NCBI RefSeq assembly: GCF_000264905.1
Contig: NW_006763135.1
Span: 287,676 to 351,675 of the forward strand
Reading direction: 5' to 3'
Source of the DNA: Stereum hirsutum FP-91666 SS1
Taxonomy: Eukaryota > Basidiomycota > Agaricomycetes > Russulales > Stereaceae
Length of the DNA stretch: 64,000 nucleotides
Shown: piece after piece, positions 12,613-22,418 of the stretch
Numbering within the stretch: the first letter of the stretch is position 1
Layout of the letters: every line of letters starts with the position of its first letter
The notes under the pieces: generated by a model
What the model was told of the DNA's origin: nothing
The model's input: the letters and a program-made list of their open reading frames with translations, nothing else
The model's database searches: none
Program-made: the position numbers and the translations under genes

Positions 12613-13371
12613 AACCAACTTTCTCGAGTGAATCAGGGATGTACTTGTTTGTGTATGCTGTATCCGTACATACGTCCGGATCGCGGGGTCTGGTGGCCAG
12701 GTAGTTTCTGTTAGTTATGTTTGGAAATGATAAGGTCTGTCATGATTCAGATGATAGCTATTGGCTTAACTACCAGAGAAAGCTTGAGGTCGGATTTCTT
12801 GAGTCTGATAATAGTGTGAAGAAGCTATGATGCAATCACGATGCTACTACTTACAACAGTACAACTTGCTACGAAATGTGGCACAACTTGGTGCCACCCG
12901 GTATGCTCCGTGCGAAATTTACACAAGATGACCGAACGACGCCGGTCAATGTGCGCAACGAGGCGCAACGTCGAGCACAAAGGTACGCGTTTCACATCAT
13001 CTCCACGCCGGTTCTGCCCCACTGTACTTACACGCCCAGTTCTACTTCTCCGGGGTCATACACCGTATTCCGAGTCTGTCATTCTTGCTGGCATGACTAG
13101 AACTTGAATGTGCCACCACCGCTGTTTCTCTTACCTGTCCTATTTACAATAACGTCAACAATCTGTTTGGGACTCGTTTGCGAAACGAAGCAGCACAACG
13201 AGTGCTCGGCAGTTATACTTACGGGCTGCATGTCTGTTAGCTTATCATCGATCAGAAACCGTCTTAGACTTCACTCGACAACGACCGACGGTTACGATAT
13301 CATATAACAGATACAAGGAGAGCGGGCATTCTCCAGAACACCACTACCTCCATCGACCGCTATCCTTGATA
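12613..13371. other. intergenic, no recognised gene
   Basis: About 760 bp between the RBR ligase and the MOSC gene. Short open frames exist but none shows a domain or a supporting splice structure. One plus-strand frame near 12950-12990 reads NEAQRRAQRY, resembling a frame at about 19500 (NEAQRRRRLGY). Both may be relics of the same dispersed sequence. Confidence 0.35.
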
Positions 13372-14743
13372 ATGATTTCTTCGCTCTACAACACTATGGC
13401 TTCTGCGATCTCACAGAGTCACCCTATTGTTGTGACGAAGCTCTTGATCCATCCCGTGAAGAGCTGTCGTGGTATCTCGGTTGAGGAGGCTGAAATCATG
13501 GATAGTAAGTCCTCTTTGCTACTTAGTCCTATGTATCAACTCTAACTTCCTTCGCCCAGATGGTTTCAAGTATGACAGACAGTAAAGCTTTGTCTCAACT
13601 TATTTCATCACCGCATTCGCTCACGATGATCCTAGGTGGCTTATTGTGGACGAAAATCTTCGCTTCTGTACTGCCAGGGAACTCCCTCAGCTTGTACTTG
13701 TCAACACAGAGATCAAAGGTCCAGAACTACACATCACAGTGCCACCGCCTTCCTCCAGCCCTACGACTCCTCCGACCATTATCACGATACCACTGGAGCC
13801 ATCTGTATCAGATCTGCAAGCGCTGCCGCTGCTCACGGAAGTGATTATTTGGGGCTCCCACATCGACGCGCACGCCGTCTCTCTAAAAGCGGACAAGGCC
13901 TTCAGCGATTTCCTTGGGAAACCTGTACGGCTTGTGAGGCTTGCCAGCGAGGATGAGGGAGGACGGATCCGGATTGGCTCGGACGAGATCATAGGGAAGG
14001 AGCGCTTGGATGTTGTATCGAAGTTACAGGACGTGTATCCATATACCATTGCTACTATGCAGTACGTGCAGAACTTTCTTCTTCGTCTACGCACATCCAT
14101 ATTTCCCGTCGGATTTGCTATAGGAGTTTGAACGCGGTCAAATCTTCGATCAATGCAAGCAAAAGCGTTAACCGGACGAAGTGGCCCTCGTCTCGAGTCG
14201 ATGGGTTCGCAATCGAACGGTTTCGCCCTAACATCGTTGTCGACGGCCCAGATCTAGCGCCCTGGGAGGAAGATAGCTGGGAGCATGTAGCCTTTTGTCG
14301 GCAAGCTACGTCACCCACAGGCGAGCGTACAACAACCGAAGAGCAATTCTATGTTCCAGGTCGTATGCCTCGATGCTTACTGACCGGCGTGTGCCCTGAA
14401 ACCGGTGAAGCCGACAAGGTCGTTCCCTACGGTGTGTTGTCGACGTACAGGCGGGTTGATCCGGTACGCGCCGCCACATCGAACTGTCTACCGTAATCTG
14501 TTCGTTCTCTGACTATAGGTCCTCCTCTAGGGGTTCTCCATCAAGCCATGCTTTGCGGTCTCGGCAGTTCCTATTTCACCAGGTCAGTTTCACTTTTTCC
14601 TGATCAAGAGTTGTCGCGATTCTGATTGTTTTCCTGTGCTAGGTGGCGTTCTCCGTGTTGGCGATACGCTGCGTGTTATTAGCACTCTAGATCCCGCGGA
14701 GCGTATCTTCGGTCTTGGTGGACAACGCGTCGAAGTCGTCTGA
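13372..14743 (+). CDS. MOSC-domain protein, mARC-like molybdenum cofactor enzyme
   Basis: Six exons give 357 residues: 13372-13504, 13560-13581, 13636-14061, 14124-14463, 14531-14582, 14643-14743. The N-terminal beta-barrel domain reads LLIHPVKSCRGISVEEAEI, then YDRQWLIVDENLRFCTAREL, typical of MOSC_N. The C-terminal MOSC domain has RFRPNIVVDG, a tryptophan/acidic loop (PWEEDSWEH), the putative Mo-binding Cys in MPRCLLTGVCPETGE, a VPYGVL...VDP block, KPCFAV and the ending GGVLRVGDTLRVI. Family members bind sulfurated Mo cofactor; mARC proteins reduce N-hydroxylated compounds at the mitochondrial outer membrane. The N-terminus is short, so membrane targeting is uncertain. ATG 13372 was chosen; an in-frame ATG at 13396 is an alternative. 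Substrate unknown. Confidence 0.85.
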
Positions 14744-15277
14744 TAAAAAGTGTATGTTCATGGTGTGTGTACAATTAAATCCTTTGATTTGTCTCTTCGC
14801 TCGCATCGATTATGCGTGTTGGCTACTGCGTGATTTCTCATGCCAGCCTGCGCGAATCTCCTCAATCCATACCTAGCGGGATATAACACTGTCAAAGATG
14901 ATTGGTATGCGTATGGACAGCGCTCTGTTTCTTACTTTGAACGTTTTCATGATTGATGTTGATGAAACATCGGAACCACCGATCAGTTGCCCGCTGCCCA
15001 CTTCAAGTCCAGGTATACAGACTCTAATTTGAGCGCAAGTCTTACACCATCTTTGCTGCCCACTCATCAGACCGAATGGTGATGATCATGATGTAGCTGA
15101 AACCCCGTCACTCCCGAGCCGTGGTAGTGAGGGTCTAAATCGGTGTGTAGCCTCTTCGCACTGGCTGGACTGATCTTACTGATTGAATCGTGTTTAAAGG
15201 GACTGGCGAATTGGCCTGGATTCCAGACGACGTACCCCACACCCTCCTCTCGCTCGGACGATCACTTTCATGACATT
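14744..15277. other. intergenic, no recognised gene
   Basis: About 530 bp holding the 3' region of the MOSC gene and the promoter of the first DUF6593-like gene. No coding or repeat signal was seen. Confidence 0.35.
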
Positions 15278-16224
15278 ATGTCGGGCTACGAACACTCATC
15301 TCAGCCCTATGCTCAATACCAGCAAGGCCCCCCTTACGTTCAGGCAGCGCCTCCACCGCAAGGTTACCCTTATGCACAGGATATCGCGCCTCAGCAGAAT
15401 GTCTACAGACAGGACCCTTACCTGCAACATCCATCCTCCTACGCGAACACTTCACAATATGCAGCGCAGCCGCCGCAGGCCCAAGGCCAATACCCTGACC
15501 CCCCTCAGACGCACCCAGCTTTTCAGTCTCCTACGCCTGCTGCCCCTACGAAGCGTGGTCCAGTCGTCTTCCTCTTTACGCACAACGAGACCATTCTGAA
15601 CTGTCAAGTTGACGATCCCTTTGGCCGTACCCCCTTCACAATCACCACGGAGAAGAAGGTTACCTCGTTTAAGGCGTCAGATGGAAACCCGATTGCGCGT
15701 ATAGAGTGGGATCATAGCAGTCCGGTTATGATGTATAAGGGAGAGAAGGTCAAGTGTAGGGAATGGCTTCGTGTCATCCACGACAAGGCGAGGGGGATCC
15801 AGTACGTCTTTCAAAGCATTGCGAACTGCACTCTTCGACGGTTTGCTGACACGCTTCTGTGTTTAGGGGTAGAGCGTTTGCGCATCAAGGCAAGGAATAC
15901 GTTGCAACTGTCCCTGAGAAGAAAACTGTGGCCGTACGCGTTCCGTCCGTCTGTACTTGTTGCCTCTACTGACCATCGATGTCGCTTGCTACATAGTGGA
16001 TCGCCGTTGATCGGCCTGACTACCCTGTAGCTGTCTTGCGCGCCTTTGGTGATGATGCCGGACTCGAGGTCTTCCCAGACGTTTTTCACGTTCCAGGGCT
16101 TCTTGAGGACCTCTTGCTCGCCACAGTGATGATATGCAGTAAGAAGTCATTAGGGGATGACAACTCGATCCACTGGGGGTCGACTCTCTTCCGCGATGTT
16201 CTTCTCAGTGCTGTCGCGGGCTAG
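15278..16224 (+). CDS. DUF6593-like protein with Pro/Gln/Tyr-rich N-terminus (copy 1)
   Basis: Three exons in phase give 272 residues: 15278-15801, 15867-15933, 15997-16224. Start MSGYEHSSQ was preferred to an upstream in-frame ATG at 15143 because it matches the start of the downstream paralogue (MSGYGEQ). Residues 1-90 are low complexity, rich in Pro, Gln, Tyr and Ala (PPQGYPYAQ-like). The folded part (about 95-260) resembles the fungal DUF6593 family: FLFTHNETILNCQVDDPFG, an IARIEWDHSSPVMMYKGEKVK strand pair, KEYVATV, then WIAVDRPDYPVAVLRAFGD and a C-terminal helix LEDLLLATV. There is no signal peptide or membrane segment. Function unknown; the family assignment is from memory of sequence pattern. 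Confidence 0.78.
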
Positions 16225-18075
16225 GAGCACTGCTCGTATGTGTACATATGTGTGTACAAGATTTTCGATTGTTCATTGGGATTCCACGGGTCTGGACTCG
16301 TGTTCCTATCCAATTCACACATGAGTAGAACGCTGTTCATTCGGTTGCGCTTACAGCCGCGCGTTCTCACCTCTCTCCTCACCATCATGTCTACGTGATA
16401 CGATGCAGCACTCGAACATCGTCGGCATCTGGGACTCATCACGCGGATATGGTCAAGAGGAGCCAGAACGGCATGAAGCCGCTCTTGCAGTCGTAGGCCA
16501 ACCTCCATGTGAGTACATGTGGCCACTGAAGACCCTGGCAGTTCGCTTCCGTCGTCTTCCCCGTGCCTCGTGCTCCAGGTCCGCTTCCGTGAATCCGCTG
16601 ACGATCTGTCCTTTATCTCCGTTGCTCCTTGTTCCTATTGAGCCACCCGAGCCTTGGAGGCTGTAGAGAAAGCACCTGGACCATTTAGCTTCGTATTGCG
16701 AGACACAGGTGCCTTCTGAACCTTAACACTGGGTAGTCACGCGGTTTCCAGACACTGGAGGCAAAGTTCGATAAGTCTCACGGATATATTTTGAACATAG
16801 GTAGAATTTACTCGTAAAGTAATCTGCATGGGCCTCACGAATAGAGCCCGATGATTTTCAGAATAGAGTTCCTGATAAATTCAAACAAGGATTGAACAGG
16901 AAAAATATGAATATCGTGATCAGAGTCACGCAGAACTTACTGCAGCTCGTAATCCCAAAATACTCTCCCTAAAGGCACGGAATCTATAGCGGAATATATT
17001 TCCCCGCCAACTTTGGCGGGGAAATATATTCCCCAGTGGATGCCGAGCTTATCGGCTGGATATTTTGAGGTTATCGTCCAAAATAAATTCTGCGTAGTGC
17101 TGATTGCCATATCTTTAATTCCGCTGTATACCTTTGTTTGGATTTATCAATGACTTTATCGCCAAAATAGTCCTCATTTCGGCAGTGCATGGATGTAAAA
17201 TATTTTGCAAGTTCTTTCCGTGTACCTTCAAAATATATTCTTCAGACATATCGAACTTTGCCTCCAGTGAGAAGCTCTAGGTGTTTGCCTTGCTCCATTC
17301 TGCTCATCAGGAGAAGGTCCTGCGTGACGAATGGCGAGAACCGGAGTTCGCTACACGGCATACATCATCGATCTACCCTCATACACGGAAATAGGAGGGA
17401 TGCCAGAGAATGCTTATGACGCGGCAATCATCGACGAGTACCTTCAATCCCTTGTACAACCTTTTATTCAAAATACACTCCTATCAAACACAAAATAGCG
17501 AGTCTAGGTGGGTCAAAGCGCAATTTAATGTGGCACAGCCGGTCAATTTCCGGCGACTCACAAAAGGTCTTCGACCCTCATTCAAAGCTGTTCAGGCACA
17601 ACAACAACGCCGGCTATCCCTGTATCATCATTCTGCGCGGGATGTATCCTGGCGCCTCGCTTGACGCCGCGGAGCACGCGCCGACATGAGGTTCAAGCCG
17701 CTTGCAGGACGTCGTTATTTCCCAACGGCAGACGAACTCATACGAGATGAGTGGCCTCAAATAAGGCAGTTCCGGTTAGCAAGCATACAGTGACGGGCCC
17801 TTACCGTCCGGCTTTCTCAACGCCGCGCTTCGCGATTGTTCTTTCAACGCAATGGAAACGTAAATGCGCGAATTGCCTTTACTGATCTCATCGTTTGCTC
17901 CTTCGCTCTGGCACGTTCTCGGACGCTGATCCACTGATAATCTTTCTGCAGGCAACCACAACACAAAACAGGGTGGTAGTCTGGGACCACCTCCGAGTTG
18001 TCGTTCACCAACACATTTAAAGCGGCTGCTTCTGTGCGTTCGACCTGTCAATCACACCCCGTCATCCTTGTCACC
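16225..18075. other. intergenic interval between DUF6593-like copies
   Basis: Apart from the foldback element at 16753-17269 there is no supported gene. Open frames at 16.4-16.7 and 17.4-17.7 kb lack domains and splice support. The last ~300 bp should contain the promoter of the second DUF6593-like gene. Confidence 0.35.
16753..17269. mobile_element. 517 bp foldback MITE with CACTG ends (CACTA/EnSpm-like)
   Basis: One long inverted repeat fills the whole element. The outermost 21 bp, starting CACTGGAGGCAAAGTTCG, occur at 16753-16773 and in reverse complement at 17249-17269. The centre is a perfect 20 bp palindrome with a 2 bp spacer (16991-17032, arm GGAATATATTTCCCCGCCAA). Between these the arms are still alignable but diverged, e.g. 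GATAAATTC/TCAAACAA against GATAAATCCAAACAA. A 3 bp direct repeat AGA flanks the element on both sides. CACT(A/G) termini with a 3 bp duplication are the hallmark of the CACTA/EnSpm superfamily. No transposase is encoded. It lies between the two DUF6593-like paralogues. Confidence 0.7.
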
Positions 18076-19089
18076 ATGTCAGGCTACGGAGAACAGGGCG
18101 ATGGCCAGTGGTCGACCCAATACCCGCCCGTCGTCCCGTCTACGCAACACACCACTTCTCAGCACCATCACATGCCGCCCCCTCCTCTCTACCCGCAGCA
18201 CCAGACGCAAAATCCGTATCCTCCAAGCTCTTCTCATTCTCAGTACCAGGATATATACCCACCATTCACGACCTATCCCTCGCACCCTCCATCGCCACCT
18301 CACTTTCCTGGCCACCAAGCCGCCAGTGCATACTCGCATGCCGTTACTACGTCCGCGCCACAGGCATACTCCCAACTTCACCCGTCGCAGTCCATCTCAT
18401 CTTCGCACTCTCTAGAGCGACGCTCGATCACATTCAGGTTCTCTACGAGCAATGCTGCCATCTACAACTCCCGGATATACGACTCGTACGGCAAGTCGCC
18501 ATTCGACGTTACGTCGAGAGGACAGAAGACGACTTTTCAGTCGTCGGATGGGAGACCTATCGCGGTAATCCATTGGGATTATGCGCACCCGATCATGGTA
18601 TATAGGGGCTCTAAGTTCAAGTGTATGGACTGGTTTCCTTACAACAAAGACAAACAGTGCGTGTTTTGGCATTTTCTCTTGCTCTTGCTGCGCTGGCCTT
18701 CCCCTGTCCTTCCATCGCTACCGTTTTGTGGCGCTAAACAATACCACAGGTCTCGGACAATAACCCACGCGGGAAAGCAATACTACACGACCGACCGGGA
18801 CTCGACAGTCTACGTGCGTCCATCTCTGTCCATCAGCTTGTCACCCTCAATCTTTTCTGAACCTTCTCTCCATTCGTTTCACATGCATCAGTTCATGCCT
18901 CTCGACAAGCCCGGACATGTCATTGCTATCTGGCGTGACCCGAACGATATCTCGGAGCTCGAGGTCTATGAAGACGCGCTCGATGTCCCCGGCCTTCACG
19001 AAGTGTTCCTGCTCGCCACTCTGCTACTCGCCCAATCGCACCCTATCGGAGATTATAACCCTGCTCGGAAAAGTGAAGAACACATGTAG
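18076..19089 (+). CDS. DUF6593-like protein with Pro/Ser/His-rich N-terminus (copy 2)
   Basis: Three exons in phase give 280 residues: 18076-18656, 18750-18813, 18892-19089. The start sits in a good context (GTCACCATGTC). The N-terminal ~120 residues are rich in Pro, Ser, Gln, Tyr and His. The folded region begins RRSITFRFSTSNAAIYNS and has IAVIHWDYAHPIMVYRGSKFK, KQYYTTDRDSTVY, MPLDKPGHVIAIWRDPN and a C-terminal GLHEVFLLATLLL helix. All three exons correspond to those of the gene at 15278-16224, with the same intron phases (2 then 0), so this is a tandem duplicate. Function unknown. The ending at KSEEHM could be altered by an unseen terminal intron. Confidence 0.78.
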   Translation: MSGYGEQGDGQWSTQYPPVVPSTQHTTSQHHHMPPPPLYPQHQTQNPYPPSSSHSQYQDIYPPFTTYPSHPPSPPHFPGHQAASAYSHAVTTSAPQAYSQLHPSQSISSSHSLERRSITFRFSTSNAAIYNSRIYDSYGKSPFDVTSRGQKTTFQSSDGRPIAVIHWDYAHPIMVYRGSKFKCMDWFPYNKDKQCVFWHFLLLLLRWPSPVLPSLPFCGAKQYHRSRTITHAGKQYYTTDRDSTVYVRPSLSISLSPSIFSEPSLHSFHMHQFMPLDKPGHVIAIWRDPNDISELEVYEDALDVPGLHEVFLLATLLLAQSHPIGDYNPARKSEEHM

Positions 19090-20131
19090 GACTGCGCTCG
19101 GACGCGTATGTTGTTGCTCTATGGAGTGGTCCATGTGCGTCTACTCACAACAGGACCTTCATTTTTGATACCCTCGTGGTCCCTTGCGCCTTGTTCGTTG
19201 TCTGTTTCATGTACGCTTCAAAGATACTTTTGACGCTGGTAGAGGATGTGTTGCAGTGAAAATTTACCGTTGTCGATGCTACTTCTGATATAACCTTGAA
19301 TATGAGCTTCTCTACGATTTGCTATCACATTTGGCGCCAGGAGGATAATGGAAGAGTAGGTTCTGAGAAAGTTCAACCACGGCGCCACCGCCACACGGAA
19401 ACAATTTAAACGACGTCGTTTGCTTCCGAGATTCCGAGATACAGTTATTCCGGTCCGACGGCGCGACCTCTTTAAAGTGACAACGGCAACGATGCCCAAC
19501 GAGGCTCAACGACGGCGACGACTCGGTTACATGCACAGCCTACAGTCAAAATCTGCGACCACTGCTGGCTCATGCTTTTCGAAACTATTCCCGAATGGAT
19601 AAGTAGGGCTGGACGGGTACCCACGTTTTTGCGATCTCTGTCCATTTTCCCTTGAGCAATTTCAAAGCAATTTCAAAGTATGAAACCTTGTATCCCGGCG
19701 GTGAGCAGATACTCGATTTTCAGGGATCTTGGGGCCTCTCTGCGTACGGTGGTCATTCATATATTCGTACCCTACTTGTCGATGGGATGTGCAAGCTTTG
19801 CAATACCCTGGGCATGAACGAGTCGATTAACCCTTTTCAATCAACAGCATACACAAGACCCAAGGGTATAGGGCGTACGCTTGGGCAAAGGGCAAAACGT
19901 TCCTCGAGGCTAATGCTCGCCCAATGACCACCATCTCCACACGCCATGCTTTACGACATTCAAAAGGCGCCTGGGGCGTTCTGCTGGTCTCGTTCTATCT
20001 GTCGACCTCTTCGTCGCCTACTTGCAGCTTGAGTGTGCGTCTGGTCGTGTTGCTTGTGTACTTTCGCTTCACGACACCTCGGGTCCCTGTTCGTCGTTCG
20101 TGGTCATCTCAGCTTTCCTCTCAGCCGCACC
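19090..20131. other. intergenic, no recognised gene
   Basis: About 1.04 kb. It contains a 14 bp perfect palindrome (AAACGACGTCGTTT, 19408-19421) and the NEAQRR-like frame near 19490-19530. No supported gene. Confidence 0.35.
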
Positions 20132-21248
20132 ATGCGTTCAAAACCGGCCCCAGTACGTTATTTGCTTGTCAATTCTCCGCGGTGGTCGATATCGATGCTG
20201 ATACTGCTGCCTCCATGGGCGTAACTCCAGATTGCTCCTAACAAGACTACGAAAAGGCCTTCACGCGATGAGAACCTTTTCCTCGCTAAGCTGGCAGAGG
20301 AGACGGAGCGTTGGGAAGGTCGGCATACCGCATATTCAATACGCTTCCGACTCTACAGCCAACTTTCCCATAGTATTGACACTTCTGACCTCTTTACTGC
20401 GATAGACGTCGTCATGTTCCTCAAACGCATCATCACATACTCAACCCTCATGGCCACCTCGAACACGAGCCCCATTCTCTCCATCGAAGAACGTAACCTC
20501 TTGTCTATAGCGTACAAGAACCTCACCGGCTCCCTCCGCAACAGCCTACGTCTGATCGAGACTGTGGAGAAAAGTGAGGGCGTATCGAAGCATCATCTGG
20601 CCTTGCTGCAGAGGCAGAAGAATAAAATCGAGAAGGAGCTAGCGGCGAAGTGCAAAGACTTACTGGAAAATGTCCTGGAGAAGCTGGTTCCGGCGGCCGG
20701 GAAGGGCGAGGAGAGGGTGTTCTATTTCAAGATGTGCGTCCCGTCACCTCCATGCCCGTCTTTGTCCGCTCATATACTCACTCAATGCTCTCGTATGTCA
20801 TTCGCTTCTTAGGCAAGGCGACTATTATCGCTACCTCTCTGAATTCGCAAAACGCAACAACGTCCTCCGAGAACACTATGCGTCCCTCTCCCTCACATCA
20901 TACACGGCCTCCTACAAACACGCGCTCCACACCCTCGAAGCATGGCATCCAACACGTCTCGGCCTCGCGCTGAATTTTGCGGTATATTTCAGGGATGTCA
21001 AGTCGGATCCGGAGCGGGCATGTCATCTGGCGAAGTTCGCATTCGACGAGGCAGTTGCGGGCATGTTGGCGAATCGGGTAGGGGCCCCCCCAGTGCCTGG
21101 AGATGGGGCAGGCAAAGCGTGCGAGGAAGATGGTGCGTTATCAGAGAAGACATTTAGGGATTGTGTGGTTATTTTGTCGTTGTTGAAAGACGATATGTTG
21201 CTCTGGGCGGCAGAGATGGGTATGCCGATGTACGTTGAGGGGCAATGA
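20132..21248 (+). CDS. divergent 14-3-3 family phosphoserine-binding protein
   Basis: Four exons in phase give 290 residues: 20132-20152, 20231-20318, 20406-20733, 20813-21248. The first exon encodes only MRSKPAP. Family landmarks appear in order: RDENLFLAKLAEETERW (helix A), SIEERNLLSIAYKNLTGSLR (helix C), VFYFKMQGDYYRYLSEFA (helix E), HPTRLGLALNFAVYFRDV (helix G), ERACHLAKFAFDEAVAGML, and a final helix LSLLKDDMLLWAAEMG. The phosphopeptide-binding Lys and Arg of the YKN...R helix and the Arg-Tyr of YYRYL are present. Compared with canonical fungal 14-3-3 (about 250-260 residues) it differs by an unusual N-terminal leader, a Gly/Pro/Ala-rich insertion before the last helices (VGAPPVPGDGAGKACEEDG) and many substitutions. 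It is probably an extra lineage-specific copy rather than the housekeeping one. Confidence 0.88.
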
Positions 21249-22418
21249 GCGCTCGCAGATTGTCACGGTGACTCTATTCGGGTTCACACTCTGCCTCGAC
21301 ACGTCCAGGTGGTGGCACTGGACGGGTGGAGGCTCGGCGCCAGGCTGTTGAATCATTGTCGGTGGTTCGTTCAGGACGATGAGTTTCTTTCATAACATCA
21401 TTCTTCTCTTCTTCGTCACGGCTCCGTTCTCTCCGTTCTTTCTCCTTTGGGTCCATTGTACACTGCTTCCGGCATGTTTCCATTCCATTCTAACTGCTTC
21501 ATCTCATCTTTCATCCCGCATGGTGTATTCGTTTCCCCCCTCATTTTTTTGCATGAACCCTTTGACCTTTCATCGGCATCGCATCGTTCGTACACTTACT
21601 TGTACTACCACGCTTAGTTTCGCGTCCTTGCATTGTTCACCTGCTGTTCACTTTTTTTTTTGTATATATATTGCATGCATACGCTCCGTTGTTCGTCGTT
21701 CGAAGTACTTAGCCGTATACTTACGCAGGTCATAATCGTTTCTTCTCGGTTTGCCCATATCGGGTGATACGTGTGGCACCGATGTGGCCCACAGACTCAG
21801 TCCGTTCTAGGAAGCGAAAGGGCCATTATTTCTGAGCGACGGTCACCATCCAAAAGCGAAACTTAGATCTAGCATGAAACCACTGTAATATACATATTCC
21901 CATCGACCGCGATGTCCTCCCCGCCCCATCCCGCTGCGACCGGCGGTACTTTATCGCCACCACAACCACGGACTGGAAACCTCTGCCTGTCCGCATCGGG
22001 AAGAATCGACTGAAAACAAACCAAAAAGAAAACAAAAAGTAGATGAAGCTATATAGCATGTGTTAATCCGTAAAACGTCAGGTTCATTGTAATCGTGGTA
22101 AAAGAGAGAAAGGCGCAGAGGAGTAGAAGTGTAGAGATGTAGGTGTGTAGGGTGTGGGGTGTGGGGTGTGGGGTGTAGTCTGTGTAGCAGTGCCACGATG
22201 TAAACTTCGTTAAATAAGTGATCCAGGCGAAAAAGAGGTAGTTATAACCCAGGTCCGCCCTCCGATCTACCACGTACGTTAACAACCGAATCGGTGAGGC
22301 TAAGGGACGGATCAAGTATCTGCGTCTGTCCAAGAGGTTCAGACGGGCTGGCAGACGGCGAGGAGACTTCGACTTGGAAAAGGAGGGTGTTATTGTTCGG
22401 AGGGCATCAAGCCCCAAT
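21249..22418. other. convergent intergenic region
   Basis: About 1.17 kb between the 3' ends of the 14-3-3 gene and the aminotransferase gene. It is pyrimidine-rich near 21.4-21.7 kb, with a short T run (about 21650). It contains a GTGGG tandem run at 22151-22176 but no supported gene. Confidence 0.4.
22151..22176 (+). repeat. short GTGGG-type tandem repeat
   Basis: GGTGTGGGGTGTGGGGTGTGG and its continuation form about three to four units of a 7 bp G-rich repeat in the convergent 3' region. The four G tracts could in principle form a quadruplex. Confidence 0.5.

Noticed and set aside
13560..13960. Overlapping plus-strand frames within the MOSC gene
   Set aside because: Only the frame joined by introns 13505-13559 and 13582-13635 gives the conserved MOSC_N sequence.
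18076..18600. Long Arg-rich frames on both strands over the DUF6593-like copy 2
   Set aside because: Shadow frames of a Pro/Ser/His-rich low-complexity coding region.
19408..19421. 14 bp palindrome AAACGACGTCGTTT as a CRE-type operator
   Set aside because: A single palindrome far from a start codon; it lacks the TGACGTCA core and supporting context.
22140..22180. CRISPR-like or telomeric repeat
   Set aside because: A few units of a simple G-rich microsatellite; no spacers and no (TTAGGG)n array.
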